A stretch of 21,644 nt of DNA from an uncultured Eubacteriales bacterium (GTDB lineage Bacteria; Bacillota; Clostridia; Oscillospirales; Acutalibacteraceae): NCBI GenBank assembly GCA_934486705.1, contig CAKSQS010000043.1, positions 1-21,644 of the forward strand, given 5' to 3'. Position numbers and translations under genes: made by a program. Positions 1 to 6,728 of this stretch are shown piece by piece. Every line of letters starts with the position of its first letter. Positions within the stretch are counted from its first letter, which is position 1. The notes beneath the pieces were generated by a model, which saw nothing but the letters and a program-made list of their open reading frames with translations, did not search any database and had not been told where the DNA came from.

Positions 1-12
1 GCCCGTTTGGTA

Positions 13-18
13 TATAAT
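13..18 (+). promoter_or_regulatory. Probable -10 box of the lipoprotein gene; -35 lies outside the window
   Basis: A perfect TATAAT lies 42 nt upstream of the ATG at 61, which would give a 5' untranslated region of about 36 nt. The matching -35 element would fall before the first base, so the promoter is only half visible. Confidence 0.45.
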
Positions 19-60
19 TAGTTTAATATGTATTTTTACTCTTTATGGAGGAATAGAAAA

Positions 61-1140
61 ATGAAAAACATCAAAAGAATTATTGCCGCAGCTTTGGTTT
101 CGGTAATGGCGCTCAGCTTTACCGCTTGCCATAAAAAGGACGAAACGGCAGTAACCGTGGGCAAGGTCAAATTTACGTCGGCTTATTATATGTGCGCGCT
201 TATAAACGCCGATTCCGAAGCAAAGTCAAAAGTTAAGGAAAGCCTTTCGGACAGCGACTCTACAACCGATATTGATTATTATTCAAAAAAGGTTGAAAAT
301 AAGGATTTTGTTAAGTGGGTAGAAGATACCGCGCTTGAAAACCTTAAAAAAATAGCCGCTTATAAGACTCTCTGTGAGAAAAACAAGCTTGAAATACCCG
401 AAGAGGACAAAACGAACGCCGAAACCTATGCAAATTATTATTGGTCTAATTACGGCTATTCCTCTTACTTTGAGCCGAACGGCGTAGGGCAGAACACCTA
501 CAAGCAGTATATGCTTGATTCATATTATTCAAGCGTTTACTTTGAGCACCTTTACTCCAAGGGCGGCACAAAGGAAATAGCAGCCGACGAGGTTAAAACA
601 AAGCTTTATGATAATTTCGTTATTGCCAACCTGCTCCGGGGCAGCTTTTCGGGCAAGACCGACGAAGAAAAAACAACACTTAAAGAAAAATTTAATACTT
701 ACCTTGAAGATTTAAAGAGCGGTAAAAAGACCTTTGAAGAGGTTTATAAGGAAGAAAACGGTTCAACCGACGACAGTTCAAGCAACTCTACCGAGGGAAA
801 GCAGCCCAAGGATAAGTATGCAAGCATTTTAGGCGCTAAGGATACCTCTTATGAATCTGACCAATACGACACCGTAAAGGCTATGGCAACGGGCGAAGTT
901 AAGCTTATTGAGCTTGCCGACGACGCAGGGCTGGTACTTGCCGTAAAGCAGGATATTAAGGCGGACGACTACTATATTGACGCGCTTGACCTTGCGAGCC
1001 GCCACATTATTGCCGATGATGATTTTGACAAGGAAATCACCGATTACGCAAATAAAATGGATTGCAAGGTAAATAATTACGCGGTAAAGCAGTTTAAGGT
1101 AAAGAAAATAAAAGAGCCCAGCACTTCTTCAAACAGCTGA
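61..1140 (+). CDS. PrsA/SurA-like lipoprotein (divergent foldase)
   Basis: Predicted lipoprotein of 359 residues, anchored on the outer face of the membrane. The start at 61 is chosen over an in-frame ATG at 28 because a GGAGG (47-51) sits 9 nt upstream and the protein then begins with a classical signal: a KNIKR n-region, a hydrophobic core, and the lipobox SFTAC with the acylated Cys at residue 23. Right after it is the T-V-G-x-V pattern typical of SurA_N/PrsA proteins. A helical segment around residues 180-235 (DEEK...LKSGKKTFEEVYKEENG) resembles the region before and inside the first part of a parvulin (PPIC) domain. I do not see the rest of a conventional parvulin domain with its catalytic His/Cys pattern, so it may be a chaperone without isomerase activity. 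The region 250-275 is Ser/Asn-rich, probably a linker. It is transcribed alone and ends at a strong terminator. The class is fairly sure; the activity is uncertain. Confidence 0.75.
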   Translation: MKNIKRIIAAALVSVMALSFTACHKKDETAVTVGKVKFTSAYYMCALINADSEAKSKVKESLSDSDSTTDIDYYSKKVENKDFVKWVEDTALENLKKIAAYKTLCEKNKLEIPEEDKTNAETYANYYWSNYGYSSYFEPNGVGQNTYKQYMLDSYYSSVYFEHLYSKGGTKEIAADEVKTKLYDNFVIANLLRGSFSGKTDEEKTTLKEKFNTYLEDLKSGKKTFEEVYKEENGSTDDSSSNSTEGKQPKDKYASILGAKDTSYESDQYDTVKAMATGEVKLIELADDAGLVLAVKQDIKADDYYIDALDLASRHIIADDDFDKEITDYANKMDCKVNNYAVKQFKVKKIKEPSTSSNS

Positions 1141-1150
1141 TAATGAAAAT

Positions 1151-1188
1151 ACCCCGCACCGAGCTTCGGTGCGGGGTGCACTTTTTTT
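1151..1188 (+). terminator. Strong intrinsic terminator after the lipoprotein gene
   Basis: A 12-bp perfect stem (1151-1162 pairing with 1166-1177, ACCCCGCACCGA/TCGGTGCGGGGT) with a 3-nt loop is followed by seven T residues at 1182-1188. It lies 10 nt after the lipoprotein stop. On the other strand the hairpin is followed by ATTTTC, so it may also weakly stop the convergent operon. Confidence 0.9.
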
Positions 1189-1207
1189 AAATTAAGATAT
1201 GAGCTTG

Positions 1208-1540
1208 TTACGATAGACTGTCAAACAAAAGGTCACTGCTGTTAAGCAGCTGATTTATGGCAACTCCCGCAAAAACCGACAGAATAACAATCAAGAGCAA
1301 TTTTATTATAATACCCGTAACAAATCCGACTATAAGCGACCGGGCGCGTGCAGGCTTTCTGTCCTCATATATAAGATACAGTATGAATCCCGCTATAGGA
1401 AATACAAAGCTTAATAAAGCAAACCAAAAGCTCCGCTTGTTGTTACGCCCACAATCCTTTTTTTCAATCAGCTCCGCTCCGCAATCAGCGCAGACAGCAG
1501 AACCGTTTTCTTGCATTTTCCCGCAGTTTTGACAATACAT
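1208..1540 (-). CDS. Small zinc-ribbon membrane protein
   Basis: Protein of 110 residues. The N-terminus carries a zinc ribbon with two CxxC knuckles (Cys3/Cys6 and Cys17/Cys20). Two hydrophobic segments follow, about residues 37-58 and 69-95, separated by a basic loop (EDRKPARAR), so the ribbon is probably cytoplasmic on a two-helix membrane anchor. An AGGAGG (1548-1553) sits 7 nt before the ATG. It is the last gene of a minus-strand operon, and its start lies inside the 3' part of the upstream small gene. This zinc-ribbon plus TM architecture is common in Firmicutes and has no assigned general function; some members are annotated as DUF4190-like or zinc-ribbon domain proteins. The architecture is certain, the role unknown. 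Confidence 0.8.
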   Translation of the reverse strand: MYCQNCGKMQENGSAVCADCGAELIEKKDCGRNNKRSFWFALLSFVFPIAGFILYLIYEDRKPARARSLIVGFVTGIIIKLLLIVILSVFAGVAINQLLNSSDLLFDSLS

Positions 1541-1758
1541 ACATTTTCCTCCTCTGATTTTGATATGTAAAAGCTATCGCCGCACATCAACTCGTTTAAC
1601 ATTTTCATCAAGGCTTTTTTGTTAATTATTTGTTTTGATTTGGTTTGACGGTCATTATTAGACTGATTGGCACGGTATGCTTTATTATTCGGATTATGTT
1701 GATTTGAGTAATCATCAAGCTGCTTTTTACTGTGTGTATAAGACGATACCTTTTTCAT
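1468..1758 (-). CDS. Small Asn-rich hypothetical protein
   Basis: Protein of 96 residues. I place the start at the ATG at 1758 (MKKVSS) because an AAAGGA lies 9 nt upstream; an in-frame TTG at 1776 is the alternative and has no good ribosome binding site. The N-terminal half has the pattern HSKKQLDDYSNQHNPNNKAY followed by more Asn/Gln/Ser, which I recall from small uncharacterised proteins of gut Clostridia. The second half is more ordinary and basic. The last 73 nt overlap the start of the zinc-ribbon gene in another frame. That suggests either translational coupling or loss of an earlier stop codon, so the C-terminus is uncertain. It sits between the HTH gene and the zinc-ribbon gene and is probably cotranscribed with both. 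No function can be assigned. Confidence 0.6.
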   Translation of the reverse strand: MKKVSSYTHSKKQLDDYSNQHNPNNKAYRANQSNNDRQTKSKQIINKKALMKMLNELMCGDSFYISKSEEENVCIVKTAGKCKKTVLLSALIAERS

Positions 1759-1781
1759 TCTTTTCCGTCCTTTCAATGATT

Positions 1782-2996
1782 TTATAAATTCGGTTTGATA
1801 TCTCTTACCGAATCATAGCTTTCGTTTAATTTATTTAACAGGATTTCAATTGTCGGATCGTTGGATTTTACATCCGTGCGGATCACATTTGCGCAAAATT
1901 TTGTAAAATGCTCCTTTGACCCGGGAATCATATACGATAAAAAACCCTCATCATCGTTAAAATCAAAATAAAACATCGGATCTGAATTTGTTATTTCAAC
2001 GGCAATATTTATCAATGATTGCAATTTTGCGTAAACCGCTTGGTTGTGCTCTGTAATTCGGCGGATAACATATTCCGCATTTTTGCTTTTAATTTTTATT
2101 AAACGCTCAAGCACCTTGCCGATATACGGATAAATAAACATTTGCGGATTATCAAATTGATTTTTAATTTCAATATCGTCGGTAAAGTAATCCAAAACCT
2201 CGTTATGCGTCACTATTTCTTCGATTACCGTATCATCGTAATAATCTTCACAGTTTGCTTGCGCACTCGTACCTAAAGAAACATCATACAATGCCGGAAT
2301 TTCGCGTGCTCTGAGCGTATCAAGCATAGGAATATCCCTATTTTCAATTGCAAGCGAAATCAGGCTTTGCCGCAGTTTGTTTTCTTTTTCGGGATTCATC
2401 AGCTCGGCATCAAGAGAGTCCACATCGTAGATTTTACGTTTTTTAATGCTTGTTCCGGCACCGAAACGGTACGCACGGTTTAAGATGTACTTTTTGCCGT
2501 CATCCTCACTGTTATCAACAAACCATATGTAATTCTTATCCATAAGATACTTTAAAAAATCGTAATTTTTAAATTCAAGCGCGTAATCTATAACGGTTTT
2601 ACAGTATTCATCGGAGTTCAGTATCAGCTTGTCGGGACGATTTATGTATTTTTCCCATTTATTCCTGTCCTTTGAAAAGGCAATTTCATAATTAGTAACG
2701 TGACCGCTTATAGGCTCATAGTGCCGACCAGCGGTTATTATTTCTTCGCAGGAGACCTCCAAAAGCTTGCAGAATATAGGCAGATCGTAAAATTGGATTG
2801 ATTTTTTACCCTTTATAATCGCCGACATTCTGGTTGCCATATTATCCAATTCTTTTACTTCAACTTGATAATTATCATTCTCATTTACACATTTGAGGTA
2901 TTTTTCGCAAAACTGCCGAATACTCTTGTGTTTTGATAAAATCAGCTTTTCAAGGTGTTTGCCGATTTTAGCATTATCTTTTTCAATTTCAAACAT
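1782..2996 (-). CDS. Xre-like HTH protein with helical, ankyrin-like C-terminal region
   Basis: Cytosolic protein of 404 residues. Residues of about 10-85 look like an elongated Xre/Cro-type helix-turn-helix (KIGKHLEKLI...SIRQFCEKYL ... RMSAIIKGKKSIQFYDLPIFCKLL). The loop between the first helices is longer than usual. The rest is helical; segments such as VIDYALEFKNYDFLKYLMDK and SLAIENRDIPMLDTL have the spacing of degenerate ankyrin or tandem helix pairs. A GAGGAGG (3003-3009) sits 6 nt before the ATG, and a promoter lies at 3024-3052. It leads the operon with the Asn-rich and zinc-ribbon genes. The HTH is plausible from sequence; binding target and ligand are unknown. Similar proteins of about 400 residues are frequent in Ruminococcaceae and usually annotated as hypothetical or HTH proteins. 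Confidence 0.65.
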   Translation of the reverse strand: MFEIEKDNAKIGKHLEKLILSKHKSIRQFCEKYLKCVNENDNYQVEVKELDNMATRMSAIIKGKKSIQFYDLPIFCKLLEVSCEEIITAGRHYEPISGHVTNYEIAFSKDRNKWEKYINRPDKLILNSDEYCKTVIDYALEFKNYDFLKYLMDKNYIWFVDNSEDDGKKYILNRAYRFGAGTSIKKRKIYDVDSLDAELMNPEKENKLRQSLISLAIENRDIPMLDTLRAREIPALYDVSLGTSAQANCEDYYDDTVIEEIVTHNEVLDYFTDDIEIKNQFDNPQMFIYPYIGKVLERLIKIKSKNAEYVIRRITEHNQAVYAKLQSLINIAVEITNSDPMFYFDFNDDEGFLSYMIPGSKEHFTKFCANVIRTDVKSNDPTIEILLNKLNESYDSVRDIKPNL

Positions 2997-3023
2997 ATGT
3001 GCCCTCCTCTTTATTGTGAGAAT

Positions 3024-3052
3024 ATTTTAGCACGTTTTGTAAAATTTTTCCA
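3024..3052 (-). promoter_or_regulatory. Promoter of the HTH/Asn-rich/zinc-ribbon operon
   Basis: Read on the minus strand, TGGAAA (3047-3052) is separated by 17 nt from TAAAAT (3024-3029). The -10 lies 27 nt before the ATG at 2996. The -35 matches the sigma-A consensus at 4 of 6 positions. Confidence 0.45.
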
Positions 3053-3066
3053 CCTTACATTTGCTT

Positions 3067-3104
3067 ATACTTTTTCAGCGCAAAAATCATCAGTCAAAAA
3101 GTAT
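3067..3104. repeat. 9-bp perfect inverted repeat upstream of the HTH gene promoter
   Basis: ATACTTTTT (3067-3075) and AAAAAGTAT (3096-3104) are exact reverse complements separated by 20 nt. The pair lies just upstream of the -35 of the HTH operon and between it and the terminator of the Shango-type operon. It could be an operator or a chance AT-rich hairpin. Confidence 0.35.
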
Positions 3105-3120
3105 GTGCTTTTGGCAGATA

Positions 3121-3150
3121 AAATAAAAAACAGCCGCTTGCGGCGGCTGT
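3121..3150 (-). terminator. Intrinsic terminator of the Shango-type operon
   Basis: An 8-bp GC-rich stem (ACAGCCGC 3130-3137 with GCGGCTGT 3143-3150) has a 5-nt loop and, read on the minus strand, runs into TTTTTTATTT. It lies 24 nt downstream of the helicase stop codon at 3175. Confidence 0.85.
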
Positions 3151-3174
3151 CCGATTTGGCTTAAAGCTATTCTA

Positions 3175-5403
3175 TTAAAGCTCCCAACTGCGTATTCTTG
3201 CTTTCATTTCGTCGGTTGCAAGTATACCGTAGGCAAAGCCTTTGCGCACAAGCTCGGGCGGCACAAATTCATCATACTTTTCAAAAAGCGGCACTTCACC
3301 GGGGTATACAAGCTCCATAGGGTCAAGCGGCTGCTTTTCTTTTTCCTTTAAAACATCAAAAAACTGCTCGCGCGTGGCTTTCATTTTAAACTGTATAAAG
3401 TACGGTCTTGCGGGATCAAGGGCTGTAAGCCCCAAATCCTTTGCACATTTAAGCTTTAAAAAGCGCTCCATTGCGAGAAAAGCATATGTGCCGAGCCAAG
3501 GGAACAGGCACCACATATCCCCGCCGAGGTTTATAAGCGGCTCGGTTGTTACTCCGCCGAGCCTTGCAATACTGCGCGCCTCGTACAGTCTGCCGAGCGC
3601 GTTTTTCATAAGGTAGGGGTAGATTTTATCCTCTGCAAGCACATTTCGCATACGCTCAAGCACCTTTGTGTTAATATCCCCCGGGCACTGCCCGAAATAG
3701 GCGGGCACTTTGCCGCGCACTTGTTCGCAATATACCAAGTGCCGCTTATGGTCTACCTCTTCCACTATCCAAACGTGCCCCGCAATAGCTATTTTCTCGC
3801 CCACGGGCGGCGGCATTACTATTGTGCCAAGCTCTTCGGAGCTGCTGCGCACGGTGTATTCCTCATTTTCTTTAAACACCGCGTAAAATTTAAAGGAGTT
3901 TATCTGTCGCTCTCCCGCAAGCCCCACTATAAGCCCGCCGGTCTCGGTGCGCTCGATATGGTCGGTCGCAATTAAATGGCGCAAAAGGGTCTTGTAGTCT
4001 TCCTTGTCTATTCTTTCAAAGCTTTTAAGTGTCAGCACGCGCGAAGCTAACGCCGCGGGGGAAAGCTCGCCCGAGGACGCTAACGTGCTCATAGTTTGGT
4101 GATATAAAAGGCTGAATGGCAGCCTGTCGGTCTTTGGCGGCTCTACCCACCGTTCCTCTGTGTAAAGCTGAATAAGCGCTATGCCTTGAAGCAGCGACCA
4201 CGGCACGGTTTCGGGCAGCATTGCCCGCGCCTCGGGTTGCTCTTCGCGCATTACAAACCACATTTCGGGCGGCAGACCCCGCCTGCCCGTGCGCCCCATT
4301 CGCTGCAAAAATGACGATACGGTAAAGGGCGCGTCTATCTGAAAGGCGCGCTCTAACCTGCCTATATCAATTCCGAGTTCAAGCGTCGCCGTGGTTACGG
4401 TGGTCATACATTGTTCGTCGTCCTTCATAACCGATTCGGCGGTTTCGCGGAAGGACGCTGAAAGATTGCCGTGGTGAATTAAAAATCTGTCGGGCTCGCG
4501 CCGCGCCTCGCAATAGCCGCGCAGCGTGGTGGTTACCGCCTCGCACTCCTCGCGGGAATTAACGAAAATAAGGCATTTTTTGCCCCTTGTATGCTCAAAA
4601 ACATAGGCAAAGCCGGGGTCTGAGTTTTCGGGGGCGGTATCGGTCTTCATATCAAGTGCGGGCAGCGCCGCTTTTTCGTCTGCAGGGGAGTTTTCAACGC
4701 CCGGCGTTGTGAAAAAATGCTCTAATGATAACCGCCACTTTACCTTGCCTTGCTCTACCTTTGGTATCACGGTTTCTCTGCCTGTGCCCGCCGCTAAATA
4801 TCTGCCTGTGCCCTCGGGGTCGCCTATTGTGGCGGAAAGCCCTATTCTGCGCGGGTTCACCCCCGCCATACGCGAAAGCCGCTCAATAAGGCACAAGGTC
4901 TGCCCGCCGCGGTCGCCCCGCAAAAGCGAATGAACCTCGTCAATTACAATAAACCGCAAATCACCGAATAATTTCGGAATATAGGCGTGCTTGTGCAAAA
5001 GCAGCGCTTCAAGCGATTCGGGGGTTATTTGCAAAATTCCCGAGGGGTGCTTTAAAAGCTTTTCCTTGTGCGATTGCGCAACATCCCCGTGCCAGTGCCA
5101 AACGGGTATTTCCGCGTCGGCGCAAAGCTCATTAAGGCGCGAAAACTGGTCGTTTATAAGCGCCTTTAAAGGACCTATGTATATCGCCCCGACGGAACTC
5201 GGCGGGTTTTCGGAAAACAGGGTGAGAATAGGGAAGAACGCCGCCTCGGTTTTACCCGAGGCGGTTGAGGCGGAAAGCAGAACGTTACAGTCCGTTCCGA
5301 AAATCGCCTCGCCCGCAGCCACCTGCACGCCGCGCAGCGTTTCCCAGCCGTTGCGGTAAATAAAGTCCTGAATAAAGGGCGCGTATCTTTCAAAAACGTT
5401 CAT
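3175..5403 (-). CDS. sngC: Lhr-like SF2 DNA helicase, SngC-like component of a Shango defence system
   Basis: DEAD/DEAH-box ATPase of 742 residues. The motifs visible are Q27 upstream of motif I, the Walker A ASTASGKTE (45-53), Walker B DEVH (155-158), SAT (190-192), motif V ATLELGIDIG (339-348) and motif VI QRMGRTGRRG (367-376). A large C-terminal part of about 360 residues with winged-helix-like character follows, as in Lhr-like and BrxHI helicases. In known systems such enzymes translocate on or unwind DNA. The start ATG follows the ATPase gene stop by 11 nt, with an AAAGGA overlapping that stop. The order TerB protein, ATPase, helicase matches Shango (as I recall, SngA, SngB, SngC). BREX type 2 also uses a related helicase/ATPase pair, but no pglX or pglZ is seen here. 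All core helicase residues are intact. Confidence 0.85.
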   Translation of the reverse strand: MNVFERYAPFIQDFIYRNGWETLRGVQVAAGEAIFGTDCNVLLSASTASGKTEAAFFPILTLFSENPPSSVGAIYIGPLKALINDQFSRLNELCADAEIPVWHWHGDVAQSHKEKLLKHPSGILQITPESLEALLLHKHAYIPKLFGDLRFIVIDEVHSLLRGDRGGQTLCLIERLSRMAGVNPRRIGLSATIGDPEGTGRYLAAGTGRETVIPKVEQGKVKWRLSLEHFFTTPGVENSPADEKAALPALDMKTDTAPENSDPGFAYVFEHTRGKKCLIFVNSREECEAVTTTLRGYCEARREPDRFLIHHGNLSASFRETAESVMKDDEQCMTTVTTATLELGIDIGRLERAFQIDAPFTVSSFLQRMGRTGRRGLPPEMWFVMREEQPEARAMLPETVPWSLLQGIALIQLYTEERWVEPPKTDRLPFSLLYHQTMSTLASSGELSPAALASRVLTLKSFERIDKEDYKTLLRHLIATDHIERTETGGLIVGLAGERQINSFKFYAVFKENEEYTVRSSSEELGTIVMPPPVGEKIAIAGHVWIVEEVDHKRHLVYCEQVRGKVPAYFGQCPGDINTKVLERMRNVLAEDKIYPYLMKNALGRLYEARSIARLGGVTTEPLINLGGDMWCLFPWLGTYAFLAMERFLKLKCAKDLGLTALDPARPYFIQFKMKATREQFFDVLKEKEKQPLDPMELVYPGEVPLFEKYDEFVPPELVRKGFAYGILATDEMKARIRSWEL

Positions 5404-5414
5404 GCGTTATCCTT

Positions 5415-6728
5415 TCAAAGCTCAAATTCGGCAAATTCAGCTGTTACCTCGCCCTGCGGCTCGGGCTTTGCAAAGGTAAAGCCGTCCGAAGACATAAGTG
5501 ATTTTATATCCGTTCCCGGGTTTTGGTGAATAATATTCAATAACTCAATATAATCGCGTATTACTTCGCGCGGGGTTATGGTGCTGTCCGCTCCTATGCG
5601 GGAAAATTCAAGCTTTATAAATTCAATCATATCGTTTTCGGTAACATCGGGCGTGTATTCATAAAGCACGGCGTGTATTTCGGTCAGCTTTTCTATAAGC
5701 ACAAGCAATTCTTCATATGTAAGCGGTGCCAGCTTTATAACGGGGGCTGACATATCTTTAAGCTCGCCCTTGCCGAAACGCCCCTCTGTAAGGCGGGATT
5801 TAAGCGCCTCGTAGCTGTAAACGCCGCGCCGCGTATCCTCAATGCACTGCGGCGTGCCGCTCATTATAATGCCCATATACTGCGCCTTGCCCTGCATGGT
5901 ATCGTTATACATTGTGAGTATTTTTTCGTAGTTATACTGCCGCGTTATGCTGTTTGGTATTTTATAAATATTAACAAGCTCGTCTATAAGAATCAAAAGC
6001 CCCGAATAGCCCGCTTTTTTAAGGAAAAGCGCGAAAAGCTTTATGTACTCGTACCAGTCGTCGTCGGTTATAATAATGTTTACGCCAAGCTCCGCTTTAG
6101 CCTCGGTTTTGGTGGTGTATTCGCCCCTGAACCACTTAACAACGCGCGCCTTACTTTCGTCGTCGCCGTTTAAATACGCCTTGTAATACACCGTTAAAAG
6201 CCGCGCAAAATCAAAGCCGTGCACCATTTCGTTAAGGGAAGATATAACCTCGCTTATCTTTCTTTCGGTAAGCGCGGCTATTCGGTCGTCTTCAATCGTG
6301 AGTGAGTGCTCGTTCATAACCTCGGTTTGCAGCCCGCTAATCCAGCGGTCTAAAATAAGGGTAAGCGCGCCGCCCTCGGGGCGGGTTTTGGTGGACATAT
6401 TGCGTATAAGCTCCTTATAGGTTGCAAGCCCCTGACCGCGCGTTCCCTGCAGTCTGCGCTCGGGGGATAAATCTGCGTCAGCCACCACCATATTTTTATC
6501 CATAGCATAGTTGCGCACGGTCTGCAAAAGAAAGCTCTTGCCGCTGCCGTATTTTCCCACAATAAAGCGGAAAGCAGCGCCGCCCTCACCTATAATTTCA
6601 ATATCGTTTAAAAAAGCGTCAATCTCGCTTTCTCTGCCCACGGTAATGTAGGGCAGACCTATTCTCGGCACAACGCCGCCTTTAAGTGAATTTATTATTA
6701 CCGATGCTATGCGCTTGGGTATTTTCAT
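5415..6728 (-). CDS. sngB: BrxD-like P-loop ATPase (DUF2791 type), SngB-like component of Shango
   Basis: ATPase of 437 residues. A near N-terminal Walker A GKYGSGKS (58-65) is followed by a Walker B LLILIDE with D249 and E250. A sensor-like segment, IIMSGTPQCIED, follows about 40 residues later. The architecture (an ATPase opening with a GR-E motif, VGRESEID, just ahead of the P loop) fits the AAA-like DUF2791/BrxD family found in BREX type 2 and in Shango. Its ATG overlaps the stop of the TerB gene as ATGA (6725-6728), a classical coupled junction, and the helicase follows 11 nt after its own stop. It probably forms a complex with the helicase and TerB protein. The catalytic residues look intact. 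The family call is strong; the Shango role is inferred from context. Confidence 0.85.
   Translation of the reverse strand: MKIPKRIASVIINSLKGGVVPRIGLPYITVGRESEIDAFLNDIEIIGEGGAAFRFIVGKYGSGKSFLLQTVRNYAMDKNMVVADADLSPERRLQGTRGQGLATYKELIRNMSTKTRPEGGALTLILDRWISGLQTEVMNEHSLTIEDDRIAALTERKISEVISSLNEMVHGFDFARLLTVYYKAYLNGDDESKARVVKWFRGEYTTKTEAKAELGVNIIITDDDWYEYIKLFALFLKKAGYSGLLILIDELVNIYKIPNSITRQYNYEKILTMYNDTMQGKAQYMGIIMSGTPQCIEDTRRGVYSYEALKSRLTEGRFGKGELKDMSAPVIKLAPLTYEELLVLIEKLTEIHAVLYEYTPDVTENDMIEFIKLEFSRIGADSTITPREVIRDYIELLNIIHQNPGTDIKSLMSSDGFTFAKPEPQGEVTAEFAEFEL

Noticed and set aside
1257..1532. Plus-strand open frame opposite the zinc-ribbon gene
   Set aside because: It is antisense to a gene with clear CxxC motifs, membrane helices and a strong Shine-Dalgarno.
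4991..5359. Plus-strand open frame of 122 codons inside the helicase gene
   Set aside because: It is a shadow of the helicase motif I region; no start signals.
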